Assembly: GCA_016183005.1 (NCBI GenBank)
Contig: JACPFN010000002.1
Span: 1-64,000 of the forward strand
From: Candidatus Babelota bacterium
GTDB lineage: Bacteria; Babelota; Babeliae; Babelales; Chromulinivoraceae
Length of the DNA: 64,000 bases
Direction: 5' to 3'
A program made the position numbers and the translations under genes. Position 1 is the first letter of the stretch; every line of letters begins with the position of its first letter. Shown here one piece after another: positions 1 through 10,425 of the stretch. The notes beneath the pieces were generated by a model. It saw nothing but the letters and a program-made list of their open reading frames with translations. It was not told the DNA's origin and did not search any database.

Positions 1-2
1 CA

Positions 3-86
3 AGTTTTTGGGCAGATGGATATTTCGTTGAAAGTGTTGGAAAAATAACTGAAGATACAATTAGAAATTATGTTCGCAATCAATAG
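3..86 (+). CDS. tnpA: IS200/IS605-family transposase TnpA, C-terminal end only
   Basis: The frame is open from the window edge to a TAG at 84-86 and encodes the last 27 residues of a protein. They begin SFWADGYFVESVGK, matching the C-terminal 'FWxxGYFVxSVG' block of the HUH/Y1 single-strand transposases of IS200/IS605 elements. The catalytic HUH and Tyr motifs lie outside the window, so whether the gene is intact cannot be judged. No accompanying TnpB is visible on the right-hand side. The family call rests on one conserved block and is fairly secure. Confidence 0.75.
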   Translation, partial: SFWADGYFVESVGKITEDTIRNYVRNQ

Positions 87-109
87 CTCTTCGAAGCACT
101 GCTCATAAG

Positions 110-130
110 CGACGGCTTTTAAGCCGTTCG
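110..130. mobile_element. Hairpin at the probable right end of the IS200-like element
   Basis: CGGCTT-TT-AAGCCG forms a perfect 6-bp stem, extended by CGA/TCG pairs around one bulged T, 24 nt after the transposase stop codon. IS200/IS605 elements carry subterminal imperfect palindromes that TnpA recognises just inside each end, so this is the expected right-end hairpin. The exact cleavage site cannot be fixed from one end. Confidence 0.55.
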
Positions 131-427
131 AGTTTTACTTGGTTGAGTTATATTTTCAATAATTTCTTCTTACTTATATCTTTACCTTGATAATCAATTA
201 TTTTATATATTTTTAATAATAGTGCTTGTTTATGGGCAGAGCTAATGATTTTTGTTGGTGAAAATATATTAAAAAAAATTGATCTGTTTTGAATGAGTAT
301 GGCTTAAAGAGGGTGCTTAAAATATTTTCATAAAGCATCAGGAGCCTTTGTATCTCTTCAAGTCTGTTAATACATTTATTTATGGCTCATAGGAGTGCTT
401 TCGGTTTAAGCATTGGAAGGTATTGCC
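131..427. other. Non-coding stretch between IS end and lolD-like gene
   Basis: AT-rich sequence without a convincing open frame, tRNA or terminator. It probably holds the outer edge of the insertion element and the 3' flank of the minus-strand ABC gene. Confidence 0.5.
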
Positions 428-1129
428 CTAGTTACCCGAATCTGTGTTCTTTGTGGCGCTAAGATTCTGATTTTCGATATTTAGAATTATATTACATCGT
501 TTTGCAATTTCTATATCATGCGTACTTATAATAAGTCCCATAGCATATTGTTTTTGATATAAATTGAGCAGATCCATGATTTGATGAGCAGAGTTTTTAT
601 CAAGATTTCCTGTTGGTTCATCAGCTATTAAAAATGATGGTCTATGAAATATGGCTCGCAATAGAGCAATGCGTTGTTGTTGGCCACCAGAAAGAGTATA
701 GATAGAAGAATAGGCTTTATCTTCAAGATTTATAGATTTTAAAAGTTCAAGAGCACGCTGTTGATATTCGTATTCGAATTTATTGTGAGTTAATGCTGTA
801 AGCATAACATTTTCCAGTACATTCAGTTCATTAATAAGGCTTGGTTGTTGGAAAAGAATTCCTATATTGTTATGTAAAGCAGCAATTCTTTGTTCAAAAT
901 TATGGTAATTAATGATTTGATTGTTAATTTTTACATGACCATTATCAGGTTTTTCTATACCAGAGATAATATGTAATAATGTTGATTTACCAACTCCAGA
1001 TGGTCCCATAATGGCATAGGATAAATTTGTTTGAAAAGCATAGCTAACATTTCTTAAAATAGTAGTTTGACTTGTTGATTGAGTAAATGTTTTAGAGATG
1101 TTTTCGAGGGCTAATTGTTCTATTGCCAT
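428..1129 (-). CDS. lolD: ABC transporter ATP-binding protein, LolD/MacB-type
   Basis: A 233-residue ATPase with Walker A GPSGVGKST (about residue 42), ABC signature LSGGQQQR, Walker B FLIADEPTGNLD and H-loop STHD. The 'DEPTGNLD' form and compact length are typical of the LolD/MacB/FtsE group, whose members drive lipoprotein release to the outer membrane or related mechanotransmission. The partner permease (LolC/E) is not adjacent: one side is lon on the other strand, the other is the insertion element. LolD is therefore the best guess within the subgroup; MacB or FtsE-like roles are not excluded. Confidence 0.7.
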   Translation of the reverse strand: MAIEQLALENISKTFTQSTSQTTILRNVSYAFQTNLSYAIMGPSGVGKSTLLHIISGIEKPDNGHVKINNQIINYHNFEQRIAALHNNIGILFQQPSLINELNVLENVMLTALTHNKFEYEYQQRALELLKSINLEDKAYSSIYTLSGGQQQRIALLRAIFHRPSFLIADEPTGNLDKNSAHQIMDLLNLYQKQYAMGLIISTHDIEIAKRCNIILNIENQNLSATKNTDSGN

Positions 1130-1334
1130 TAGTTTTTAACTGCGTATCCGTTTATTAAAAATTTGTATTTTTAAATTAATCATAAGTACATACTCAGTTT
1201 TTTCAAGTAAAAAATAATTCCTGAGGATATTAGATGCCTAAAATAGCATAACCTCTTGAGCTTTTATTTTTAATTTTCTTAAAATAAATTCAAAATTAAA
1301 GAGAAACAGAGCAAAAACCTTTGAGGGGGGGAGT

Positions 1335-3674
1335 ATGGAAGTTAATCTTACGCAGGCTAATACATTAGAGAAAATCCCAAAGATAGTACCAGTTGTTCCA
1401 ACGGTCAATGTGACTGTTTTTCCCAATATGATTATGCCGCTGCTGGTTCTTGATGAGAGAATTATGAATGGAATTCAGCAGGCTATTGATTCTGAAAAAT
1501 ATATTTTACTTTTATCAGCTAAGGAATCAGCATATGAGGGACAAGAAATAGATACTGATAATTTATATTCTATTGGAACTATAGCAAGCGTTATGAGGGT
1601 TATTAATATACCAGATGATGGTATTAAAGTTTTAGTACAAGGTGTTCATCGTGCACAAGTGCAAGATTTAATGGTTAGAGATGATATGCTTTTAGCTGAA
1701 ATCGAGTTAGTAAGCTTTGATGCTAATTCAACAGAGAGTACACAGCCTTTAATCAATAATATCAAAGAAGTTTCTGAGCAGCTTTCATTGACTAGCTCCA
1801 ATATTACCCCAGATTTTTATGCCATACTTTCTAAAATGACAGAACCTGAAAAAATTGCTGAGTTTGTATTATCTCATCTTGAAACTAAAAATAATGCCTC
1901 ACAATTACTTCTTGAGTGTAAAAACGTAGACGAGCTTCTTAAGGGAGTGTACGAAGAGCTATCCAAGGAGATATCTATATCTGAAGTACAAGAGCGCATT
2001 AGAGCGCACACGCGTGAGTCTATTAATAAAAGTCAACATGAATATTATCTTCGAGAACAATTAAAAGCTATAAAAAAAGAATTGGGAGAGGATTTAGTTG
2101 ATGAGGTTGAAGAGCTTAAGGCGTTACTCAAAGCGAAAAATATTCCTGATAAAACGAAATATGATATTGAAAAACAGATCGACAAGTTGGAGCGTCTCTC
2201 GCCTGAGTCGATGGAGGCAAGTGTAACACGTAGTCATATAGAGTTACTACTATCTCTTCCTTGGGGTCAATATACAAAAGATAGATTAGATTTATCGCAT
2301 GCTCAAGATATTTTGGATAAAGACCATTATGGTTTAGCTGATGTTAAAGATCGTATTTTAGATTTTATTTCGATTAAGAATTTGAAAGCAGATGGACCAA
2401 GTCCTATACTTTGTTTATTTGGTCCTCCTGGTGTTGGTAAAACATCTTTAGGACAATCTATTGCAAAGGCGCTGGGAAGAAATTTTTACAGAATTTCACT
2501 TGGTGGTGTAAAAGATGAGTCAGAAATTCGTGGGCATAGACGTACTTATGTAGGTGCTATGCCGGGACGTATTATTCAAGCTATGAAAAAATCTGGTTCA
2601 ATGAATCCAGTTATTTTAATTGATGAAGTAGATAAAATTGGAGCAGATTTTAAAGGTGATCCATCCGCAGCACTTCTTGAGGTTTTAGATCCAAATCAAA
2701 ATAAAGAGTTTTATGATAATTACTTAGGGATTCCTTTTGATTTATCCTCTGTAATGTTTATTTTAACTTGTAATGATTTAGGAGCAATATCAGGACCATT
2801 GATTGATCGTATGGAAGTTATTCAACTCTCTGGATATACCTTTGAGGAAAAACAACAAATTGCTCGTCGATATTTAGTAAAACAGGCCATAGATGAATCA
2901 GGAATGAAAGAAAGTAATGTACAAATAGCGCCATCGGTTATTGATACTGTTATTTATGAATATACACGAGAAGCTGGAGTTAGGCATCTTGCTCAGTTGA
3001 TTAAAAAATTATGTGGAAAGGCAGCACGACTTTTTGTTGAAAAATCTGAAATAGTTAAAATTAGCAAAAAGAATTTAGAAAAATTTTTGGGGCCTAAGAG
3101 GTATCCAGCAGAGCGACTTGAAATGAAAAACATGATTGGAATTACAAATGGCTTGGCATGGACATCGGTCGGTGGCGTTGTGATGAAAATTGAATCAGTT
3201 TTAACGCCTGGTACAGGAAGGCTTATTTTAACTGGTCAATTAGGAGATGTGATGAAGGAGTCTGCTCAAGCAGCGCATACGTATGCTCGGGCTCACGCTG
3301 GTGAATTTAATATTCCTAATGAAAAATTTACGCAGTTTGATCTTCATATTCATTTACCAGCTGGTGCTGTTCCAAAGGATGGTCCTTCTGCGGGGATTAC
3401 GCTTCTTTCATCTATTCTTTCTACTTACACTGGACGCGCTGTTAATGCATCTTTTGCTATGACAGGAGAGTTAAATCTTCGTGGAGAGGTAATGCCAATA
3501 GGTGGAGTTAAAGAAAAGGTGCTTGCTGCCAAACAACATAATCTTTCAACCGTGATATTGCCTGAAGATAATAGAAGTGAGTTGTCAGCAATAGAGGATC
3601 TTATTCAGGATATGAACATTATTTTGGTTAAGCATGCTGATGAAGTACTAAAGCATGTACTTCTTCCGTTATAA
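1335..3674 (+). CDS. lon: ATP-dependent protease Lon
   Basis: A 779-residue LonA protein. An N-terminal substrate-binding LON domain (about 15-210) and a coiled linker precede the AAA+ module with Walker A GPPGVGKTS (about 363) and Walker B ILIDEVDKI. The C-terminal protease domain has the Ser-Lys dyad in KDGPSAG (Ser about 684) and GGVKEKVLAAK (Lys about 727). Length and order match the family. A G-rich ribosome site (GAGGGGGGAG) sits directly before the ATG. The gene stands alone and ends at a strong terminator. Lon degrades misfolded and short-lived regulatory proteins in the cytoplasm. Confidence 0.97.
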   Translation: MEVNLTQANTLEKIPKIVPVVPTVNVTVFPNMIMPLLVLDERIMNGIQQAIDSEKYILLLSAKESAYEGQEIDTDNLYSIGTIASVMRVINIPDDGIKVLVQGVHRAQVQDLMVRDDMLLAEIELVSFDANSTESTQPLINNIKEVSEQLSLTSSNITPDFYAILSKMTEPEKIAEFVLSHLETKNNASQLLLECKNVDELLKGVYEELSKEISISEVQERIRAHTRESINKSQHEYYLREQLKAIKKELGEDLVDEVEELKALLKAKNIPDKTKYDIEKQIDKLERLSPESMEASVTRSHIELLLSLPWGQYTKDRLDLSHAQDILDKDHYGLADVKDRILDFISIKNLKADGPSPILCLFGPPGVGKTSLGQSIAKALGRNFYRISLGGVKDESEIRGHRRTYVGAMPGRIIQAMKKSGSMNPVILIDEVDKIGADFKGDPSAALLEVLDPNQNKEFYDNYLGIPFDLSSVMFILTCNDLGAISGPLIDRMEVIQLSGYTFEEKQQIARRYLVKQAIDESGMKESNVQIAPSVIDTVIYEYTREAGVRHLAQLIKKLCGKAARLFVEKSEIVKISKKNLEKFLGPKRYPAERLEMKNMIGITNGLAWTSVGGVVMKIESVLTPGTGRLILTGQLGDVMKESAQAAHTYARAHAGEFNIPNEKFTQFDLHIHLPAGAVPKDGPSAGITLLSSILSTYTGRAVNASFAMTGELNLRGEVMPIGGVKEKVLAAKQHNLSTVILPEDNRSELSAIEDLIQDMNIILVKHADEVLKHVLLPL

Positions 3675-3724
3675 ATTATAAAAGATTTATAATACTCGAG
3701 CTTGAAGTTTGATTTAGTTATTTA

Positions 3725-3766
3725 GAAAGCGCGTCTTTAAAAAATCAAGACGCGCTTTCTTTTTTT
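3725..3766 (+). terminator. Rho-independent terminator after lon
   Basis: A perfect 13-bp stem (GAAAGCGCGTCTT paired with AAGACGCGCTTTC) with a 9-nt loop is followed by seven T residues, 50 nt after the lon stop codon. Confidence 0.93.
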
Positions 3767-3894
3767 AAAGTATAAGCTTAAGTGGTTATAAAAATATACG
3801 CGAGTAGTTTAATAACTATTTATTTTGCACGCATTGAGCACTTTAAGTTTTTATTTAAGCATGTAAACTAAAATTAATTATATATTAATGTTAT

Positions 3895-4203
3895 ATGAAC
3901 AAAATTAATTCATCTGATAAAGTTGCAATAATGAGAGAAAAATTTTTAAATTATTATCAATATTACATGTATGTAATAGGGTTTGTAGGACAATTGATTT
4001 TTGTTTTTCAATCATATAAGATTTGGCAAACTCAGAGCAGCGCCGATGTTTCTTTACCAGGATTTTTAAGCTGCTTTATAGCTGTCTGTAGTTGGCTTTT
4101 ATATGGAATATTGATTCGTAATTCTGTATTAATTAGAGTGAATAGTTTTGGAGTAGTTGTTGGAATAATTTGTTTAGTTATGATTTTAGTATATGGGTAT
4201 TAG
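3895..4203 (+). CDS. SemiSWEET/PQ-loop sugar transporter
   Basis: A 102-residue protein that is one triple-helix unit of the MtN3/SWEET family. Three hydrophobic helices start near residues 22, 53 and 78, and the first helix ends in the PQ-loop-like segment FQSYKIWQTQSSADVSL. Bacterial SemiSWEETs are about this size and dimerise to make a sugar uniporter. The start may be the ATG at 3934 rather than 3895, which would trim 13 polar residues. The substrate cannot be read from sequence. Passive sugar exchange would suit a bacterium living in a nutrient-rich host. Confidence 0.8.
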   Translation: MNKINSSDKVAIMREKFLNYYQYYMYVIGFVGQLIFVFQSYKIWQTQSSADVSLPGFLSCFIAVCSWLLYGILIRNSVLIRVNSFGVVVGIICLVMILVYGY

Positions 4204-4205
4204 GT

Positions 4206-4529
4206 ATGCTAATGTATAAAATTTTTCTATATTATTCTTTATTATGTTCATGGCTCATAATTTGTTCTTGTGAAAAAGAAAGTATTCGTTTGCAATCTAT
4301 TAATGTATCAAAGTTAGCATCCTTATTGAATCAAGGGCCTTATTATAAAAATGCCTGTCGTATTGATAATTCAATAGGCAGATATCACCTTTTACCGAAT
4401 GGTCGGCTTATTAGATGTTTGAATTCAGATGCTTTGGCGGAAGTTATCGTAATTCAGGAAAGAATTACTGAAATGAAGATAAAGGCATTTTTTGAGAGTA
4501 TCGCTTTTTCGAATTGCTCAAAAAAATAG
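4206..4529 (+). CDS. Small putative lipoprotein, unknown function
   Basis: From the ATG at 4206 the product is 107 residues. It begins with a hydrophobic leader ending LLCSWLIICSC, which offers a possible lipobox Cys for Lgt/LspA processing (both enzymes are encoded in this window). The rest is soluble, with no motif I recognise. It starts 2 nt after the SemiSWEET stop codon, so the two are likely co-transcribed. An upstream in-frame start overlapping the SemiSWEET gene exists but would bury the leader. Confidence 0.5.
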   Translation: MLMYKIFLYYSLLCSWLIICSCEKESIRLQSINVSKLASLLNQGPYYKNACRIDNSIGRYHLLPNGRLIRCLNSDALAEVIVIQERITEMKIKAFFESIAFSNCSKK

Positions 4530-4691
4530 ATTTTATTCATGAAAATTATATGACATTAATCAGAAGAAAATTAATTTTATTTTATTAAAAGGTTATATTT
4601 TGTGAGATGTATAGATTTTTATTAGAGAAAGATATAACAGATTGAAGTTTTTATTTATTAAAGCTTCTTTACAAAAATCTGCTTTTTTTTT

Positions 4692-6189
<1,498 letters not shown>

Positions 6190-6191
6190 AT

Positions 6192-6437
6192 ATGAAACTC
6201 AAAATCATTACAACTCAAAAAATTATTGAGCACGAAATTGACTGGGTAGAGTTAAATACCCCAGCTGGAAATATGGTTATACAGCAAGGGCATGCGCCTA
6301 TGATAATTCAATTATCGCAAGGACATGAGCTTTTATATCAGATTTCTGGAGCGGCAATAGAATCTATTTTAATTGTACAAGCTGTTGCGCATGTTACACG
6401 CTTTGAGGTTCAAATTTTAATTCCAATGGATATATAA
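6192..6437 (+). CDS. atpC: F-type ATP synthase epsilon subunit, short form
   Basis: Only 81 residues, starting 2 nt after atpD. The sequence fits the epsilon N-terminal beta-sandwich (KLKIITTQKIIEHEIDWVEL, then GHAPMIIQLSQG, matching the family's 'GHAP' turn). The C-terminal helical hairpin that inhibits ATP hydrolysis in about 130-residue epsilons is absent, and there is no leftover coding sequence behind the stop. Position and the GHAP motif make the identity good despite weak overall similarity. Confidence 0.82.
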   Translation: MKLKIITTQKIIEHEIDWVELNTPAGNMVIQQGHAPMIIQLSQGHELLYQISGAAIESILIVQAVAHVTRFEVQILIPMDI

Positions 6438-6671
6438 AATATTGGAAATAGATCTTCTGTTAATGTTTGAGTAATTAAAATTTTTGAAGAATTATAAGTT
6501 TCTATCCTTATTGAATTTAATTCCAAAATTTATTTATTATGAATTTTAAAATTAAATGTTGTCTAGCGCTTGGTTGTCAACATAATCAAATTTGAGCAGG
6601 GTAATTAACATATCGTTCTGGGGTTTAAATGTTTAATATTATTGTAACTAGATAATTGGGAATTTAATTTG

Positions 6672-8270
6672 ATGAATAAACCGTTGGGGTACGTTATAGA
6701 AGGTTCGTTAACTGATGGATTTGTGATGCGCATTACGCAAGATACAAATTTAGAAGATATTAAAGCGGGAAAGTTTGTTGCCATAGTTGGTAATCAATAT
6801 ACATTTTTTTCTATGATTACGAATCTGACGCTTCAGGTAACTCATCCAGATATTTTGTTATATCCACCTAGTCAAAATGATATTTTATTGCAAGATTTTC
6901 TAAAGAAAAAAAATATTTATGCAACTGCACAAATTAAACCCATGATAGCTTTAAATAAGCAAGGCAATGCAGTTCCGGTTAAAACAGTCCCCCAGCATTT
7001 TGCGTCAGTTCATGAAGCAACGGAGCGTGATGTATCGCGTATTTTTGGAAGTGAAGAGGATACTGTACATAAATATTTTAATATGGGGAATCCATTAGAT
7101 ATGACTACGCCCGTTTGTGTTGATTTAGAAAAAATTGCAGAGCGTAGTAGCGGAGTTTTTGGAAAAAGTGGTACGGGGAAAACATTTTTAACTCGCCTTT
7201 TGCTTGCTGGACTTATGAAAAAAAATGCAGCAACAACGTTGATTTTTGATATGCATAGTGAATATGGTCTTCAAGCTCGTCAAGAATCTGATGCGAAATT
7301 TGTAAAAGGACTAAAATCATTATTTCCTTCTCGTGTGGCCATATTTTCATTAGATCCACAAGCAACGATGCGTCGTGGCGCGCAGCCAGATGTTGTTGTT
7401 CAACTTTCTTATGAAGATATTTCCGTTGCAGATATTTTATCAATGCAATCAGAATTAAATTTGCATAGCACAGCATGTGAAGCAGCTTATTTGATTGAGG
7501 CAAAGTATAAGGATAAATGGTTGCAAGCACTCTTGGAGCAGGGACACGATGCAAAAGAGTTTGCTGCTTCAATTGGAGCGCATCCTGAATCTATTGCAGC
7601 ATTATACAGAAAGTTAAAGCGTGTAGAGCGCTTGCCATTTTTTATTAAAAATTTACCACAAAAAGATTCAGTAATTGATCGCTTGATGGAGTATATTCAA
7701 AGGGGGATACATGTTGTTTTTGAATTTGGAAATCACACATCAACATTTTGTTATCTTTTGCTTGCAAATGTTATTACTCGCAGAATTCATCATGAATATG
7801 TTCAAAAAACTGAGCATTATTTAAATACTCAAAAACCACAAGATGAGCCACAAAAACTTATGATCGTTATTGAAGAAGCACATAAATTCTTAAATCCAAT
7901 TGCGGCAGCACAAACGATATTTGGAAAAATTGCCAGAGAGATGCGTAAATATTATGTAACGCTTTTTGTGATTGATCAGCGCCCATCGGGGATTGATTCA
8001 GAAGTTTTATCCCAAATCGGAACCAAGATTATTGCGCAACTTAGTGATGAAAAAGATATTCAGGCAGTACTTATGGGAGTATCTAGCGCAACCACATTGC
8101 GAGCAATTTTAGCTTCTTTGGATAGTAAAAAACAAGCATTATTAGTTGGTCATGCAATTACAATGCCTATGGTCATTGAAACACGAACTTATGATCAGAC
8201 ATTTTATGCAGCTATGCAAGATCCAATTATGGCGCGACCAGTTAAACAGGTTATTGATGAGATATTTTAA
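6672..8270 (+). CDS. HerA-like (DUF87) P-loop ATPase
   Basis: A 532-residue member of the HerA/FtsK superfamily. The N-terminal HAS-barrel-like segment (about 1-110) is followed by Walker A VFGKSGTGKTFL (about 160), Walker B LMIVIEEAHKFL (about 398), a sensor segment VIDQRPSGID and a C-terminal arginine-containing tail. HerA hexamers translocate DNA, usually with the nuclease NurA, but no NurA is adjacent. The ATG at 6672 is chosen over an overlapping TTG at 6669. It is monocistronic between atpC (230 nt upstream) and a convergent gene. Confidence 0.82.
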   Translation: MNKPLGYVIEGSLTDGFVMRITQDTNLEDIKAGKFVAIVGNQYTFFSMITNLTLQVTHPDILLYPPSQNDILLQDFLKKKNIYATAQIKPMIALNKQGNAVPVKTVPQHFASVHEATERDVSRIFGSEEDTVHKYFNMGNPLDMTTPVCVDLEKIAERSSGVFGKSGTGKTFLTRLLLAGLMKKNAATTLIFDMHSEYGLQARQESDAKFVKGLKSLFPSRVAIFSLDPQATMRRGAQPDVVVQLSYEDISVADILSMQSELNLHSTACEAAYLIEAKYKDKWLQALLEQGHDAKEFAASIGAHPESIAALYRKLKRVERLPFFIKNLPQKDSVIDRLMEYIQRGIHVVFEFGNHTSTFCYLLLANVITRRIHHEYVQKTEHYLNTQKPQDEPQKLMIVIEEAHKFLNPIAAAQTIFGKIAREMRKYYVTLFVIDQRPSGIDSEVLSQIGTKIIAQLSDEKDIQAVLMGVSSATTLRAILASLDSKKQALLVGHAITMPMVIETRTYDQTFYAAMQDPIMARPVKQVIDEIF

Positions 8271-8277
8271 AATAAAT

Positions 8278-8952
8278 TTATTGCTTTATAAATTGGCTCA
8301 TAAAATATAAAAATCCAATCCCACAAATAGTTGCTCCTATGGCGCTCAGAGATTCCAGATTATTTAAGCCTGAAGAATAATCCCAGTACATAACGTAAGC
8401 GTATGTAGCATCAGTATTAAATTCATAAAAAGGCCTATTTGCTACAAGCGTATTCTCTTTGATTTCGTAAATACCAAATTTTAAAATCATGGGATCTGTA
8501 CTTAGACAATGACCAGCATTACGACAAATTCTAAAAAAATATGCAGGAGTTCGATCTGCTTTGACAGTTGTTATCATACCATTTTGGGCTCTGACTGATA
8601 TAAAGCGAGCTTGGTGATCATAGGGATAAGCAATATTGTTTGGTCGGTTATAATAACCGATATGAGCATATTCAACATGGTTTCCAAAGTAGCATAAGGC
8701 TTTATTGGATGCCTGAGAGTTTTCAATGATTTCATAATTATCAAAATATAAAACTAGTCTTTGTGCATATTCGCAGAATCCTTGATTTCTACATTCTCTA
8801 AATAATTCTGCTACGGTTATAGAGTTGTCAATATATAAGGTTGCTCCATTTGGAGTAGTGATATTAATGCAACGCGCAGAGGTTTCATGAGTTGCAAATA
8901 TATAAATTAAGGAAAGAAAAAAGGATAATTTTTTTATTGAGAGTTTTTTCAT
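8278..8952 (-). CDS. Exported protein with two tandem ubiquitin-like units
   Basis: 224 residues. After a signal peptide (MKKLSIKKLSFFLSLIYIFA, then THETSA) come two similar units, about 28-103 and 113-188. Each has a beta-hairpin-like start (INITTPNGATLYI; ISVRAQNGMITTV), a helix with a two-Cys motif (ECRNQGFC; ICRNAGHC), a 'RLVLYFDNYEI' or 'MILKFGIYEI' strand pair and a 'FYEF/CYF' terminal segment. The order and size resemble ubiquitin (beta-grasp). No diglycine tail is present. A hydrophobic stretch near the C-terminus (SAIGATICGIGFLYFM) may anchor it. It lies 28 nt downstream of its paralogue at 8981-9550. The fold is my inference. Confidence 0.6.
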   Translation of the reverse strand: MKKLSIKKLSFFLSLIYIFATHETSARCINITTPNGATLYIDNSITVAELFRECRNQGFCEYAQRLVLYFDNYEIIENSQASNKALCYFGNHVEYAHIGYYNRPNNIAYPYDHQARFISVRAQNGMITTVKADRTPAYFFRICRNAGHCLSTDPMILKFGIYEIKENTLVANRPFYEFNTDATYAYVMYWDYSSGLNNLESLSAIGATICGIGFLYFMSQFIKQ

Positions 8953-8980
8953 ATAGAAATCTTTATTTTTTGAATAAACA

Positions 8981-9550
8981 TTATTTACGTTTTACTTGTG
9001 CAAAGTGACTATTGGTTTGAAAAGAATAGAAAGGGTTGTTTGCCACTTCTGAATTTTCTTGTATTTCAATGTTGCCAAATATTAAGGTCATCGGGCTTAG
9101 TTCTTGGCAATCTCCAGAATTTCTGCATTTTTTAAAAAAATATGCAGGTGTTTCATATAAAGAGCATTTTTTTATTTTTCCACTAGATGCTTCTATGTCG
9201 ATAAGGGTATGGGCGAAATGTTGGCTGGAGAATCTGTTTTTCGGGATTGGATATTGCAATCTTAATACTACAGCCTTATTTAAATCGCAAGAAGAAAAAT
9301 ATGATAAGGGTGATAAAGATTGGTTGGATCCTTCTTTGATAATCCGTCCTTCGACTTCCAGTGCTAATTCTTTGTATCCTGCCTTACAGTGTCTATCTTG
9401 ACGACATTTTGCAAAGAAGCTTTGTACGGTTTCTGAATCAGAAACGTATAAAATGGTACCATCTTCTGCAACTATCTCTATGAGTCGTGCATAAGAGATA
9501 AAAGGGATAGCTAGAAATATTATATACATTAAAAAGCGCAATTTTTTCAT
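8981..9550 (-). CDS. Exported protein with two tandem ubiquitin-like units (paralogue)
   Basis: 189 residues with a signal peptide (MKKLRFLMYIIFLAIPFISYA) and two units of about 75 residues that align with those of the next gene. They start RLIEIVAEDGTILYV and TLIDIEASSGKIKKC, and carry the Cys motifs KCRQDRHC and KCRNSGDC and the strand segments ELALEVEGRII and MTLIFGNIEI. It lacks the C-terminal hydrophobic tail of its neighbour and so may be fully soluble. The conserved cysteine pair in every unit suggests a periplasmic or extracellular disulfide. It is first in a two-gene minus-strand unit. Confidence 0.6.
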   Translation of the reverse strand: MKKLRFLMYIIFLAIPFISYARLIEIVAEDGTILYVSDSETVQSFFAKCRQDRHCKAGYKELALEVEGRIIKEGSNQSLSPLSYFSSCDLNKAVVLRLQYPIPKNRFSSQHFAHTLIDIEASSGKIKKCSLYETPAYFFKKCRNSGDCQELSPMTLIFGNIEIQENSEVANNPFYSFQTNSHFAQVKRK

Positions 9551-9642
9551 GATATTCCTTTAGATAAAGTAATATTGGAACTACTTAAAATCATATCCAG
9601 GATTAGATTGTTTGTCTAATGGGTATTCAAAAACAATATTCA

Positions 9643-9651
9643 TGCTAGAAT
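9643..9651 (+). promoter_or_regulatory. Extended -10 promoter element before the amino-acid ABC operon
   Basis: TGCTAGAAT fits TGn-TATAAT. With the usual 6-7 nt to the start site, transcription would begin about 3 nt before the ATG at 9661, giving an almost leaderless mRNA. No good -35 hexamer is present. Confidence 0.4.
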
Positions 9652-9660
9652 GGTTTTATT

Positions 9661-10425
9661 ATGAAAATACAAAATATTATTTTTATTTTATTTATAGCGT
9701 GTATTATAGCTGTTTTTTATAAAAAATATTGCATAGTACTTTTAAAAGATGAGTCAACCTTGATAGTAGGTACCTCTGCTGATTATCCTCCCTACGAGTT
9801 TATGGATACAAAAACGGGTGATATTGTAGGTTTTGATATTGATGTTATACGTGAAATAGCCTTACGTCTTAACAAAAATATATTGATCAAAAATCTTTCT
9901 TTCACCACACTTATTTTTGCTTTAATGGCGGGCGAAATTGATGTTATAGCTGCCGGAATGAGTCCTTCGAAGCGTCGTTCAAAATTCGTTTTATTTACAG
10001 ATAGTTATTTGGATAATGATTATTATGTTGTTGTTTCAAAAAAAGATCGCTTTAATCCAGGTAGTTTAGACGACCTTGTCGGTAAAGATGTGGTCGTAAA
10101 TACTGGACATGCAGCCGAAGCTTTTATGGCAAAACAGAAAGGAGTTCAGCTAATTCGATTAAAAGATGTTTCCTTGGGATTAGTTGCGCTAACAACAGGT
10201 AGTGTAGATGCATTTGTTTCTGTAAAAAGCGTTATAGATTCAGCATTAAAAAAGAAAAATAATTATCAACAGTTTGTGGTGTTGCCACTTTGGGCAACAG
10301 GAGATGATTGTTCTTTTGCTGTTCAACGGCACAATAAAGAGCTAGCTTATAATATTGATAAGGTTTTGTTTGAGATGAAGCATGATGGAACATTAGATCG
10401 ATTAAAAAATAAGTGGAATTTATAA
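9661..10425 (+). CDS. Polar amino-acid ABC transporter, substrate-binding protein
   Basis: 254 residues of the SBP_bac_3 family. An N-terminal hydrophobic segment (IIFILFIACIIAVFY) acts as signal or anchor. It is followed by the family's opening GTSADYPPYEFMD, then VGFDIDVIREIA and a C-terminal lobe ending GTLDRLKNKWNL. The binding-site region 'AAGMSPSKRRSKF' near residue 100 is the usual amino-acid contact loop. Such proteins deliver Arg, Gln, His or similar residues to a HisM-type permease, which follows with a one-base stop/start overlap. Specificity cannot be assigned. Confidence 0.9.
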   Translation: MKIQNIIFILFIACIIAVFYKKYCIVLLKDESTLIVGTSADYPPYEFMDTKTGDIVGFDIDVIREIALRLNKNILIKNLSFTTLIFALMAGEIDVIAAGMSPSKRRSKFVLFTDSYLDNDYYVVVSKKDRFNPGSLDDLVGKDVVVNTGHAAEAFMAKQKGVQLIRLKDVSLGLVALTTGSVDAFVSVKSVIDSALKKKNNYQQFVVLPLWATGDDCSFAVQRHNKELAYNIDKVLFEMKHDGTLDRLKNKWNL

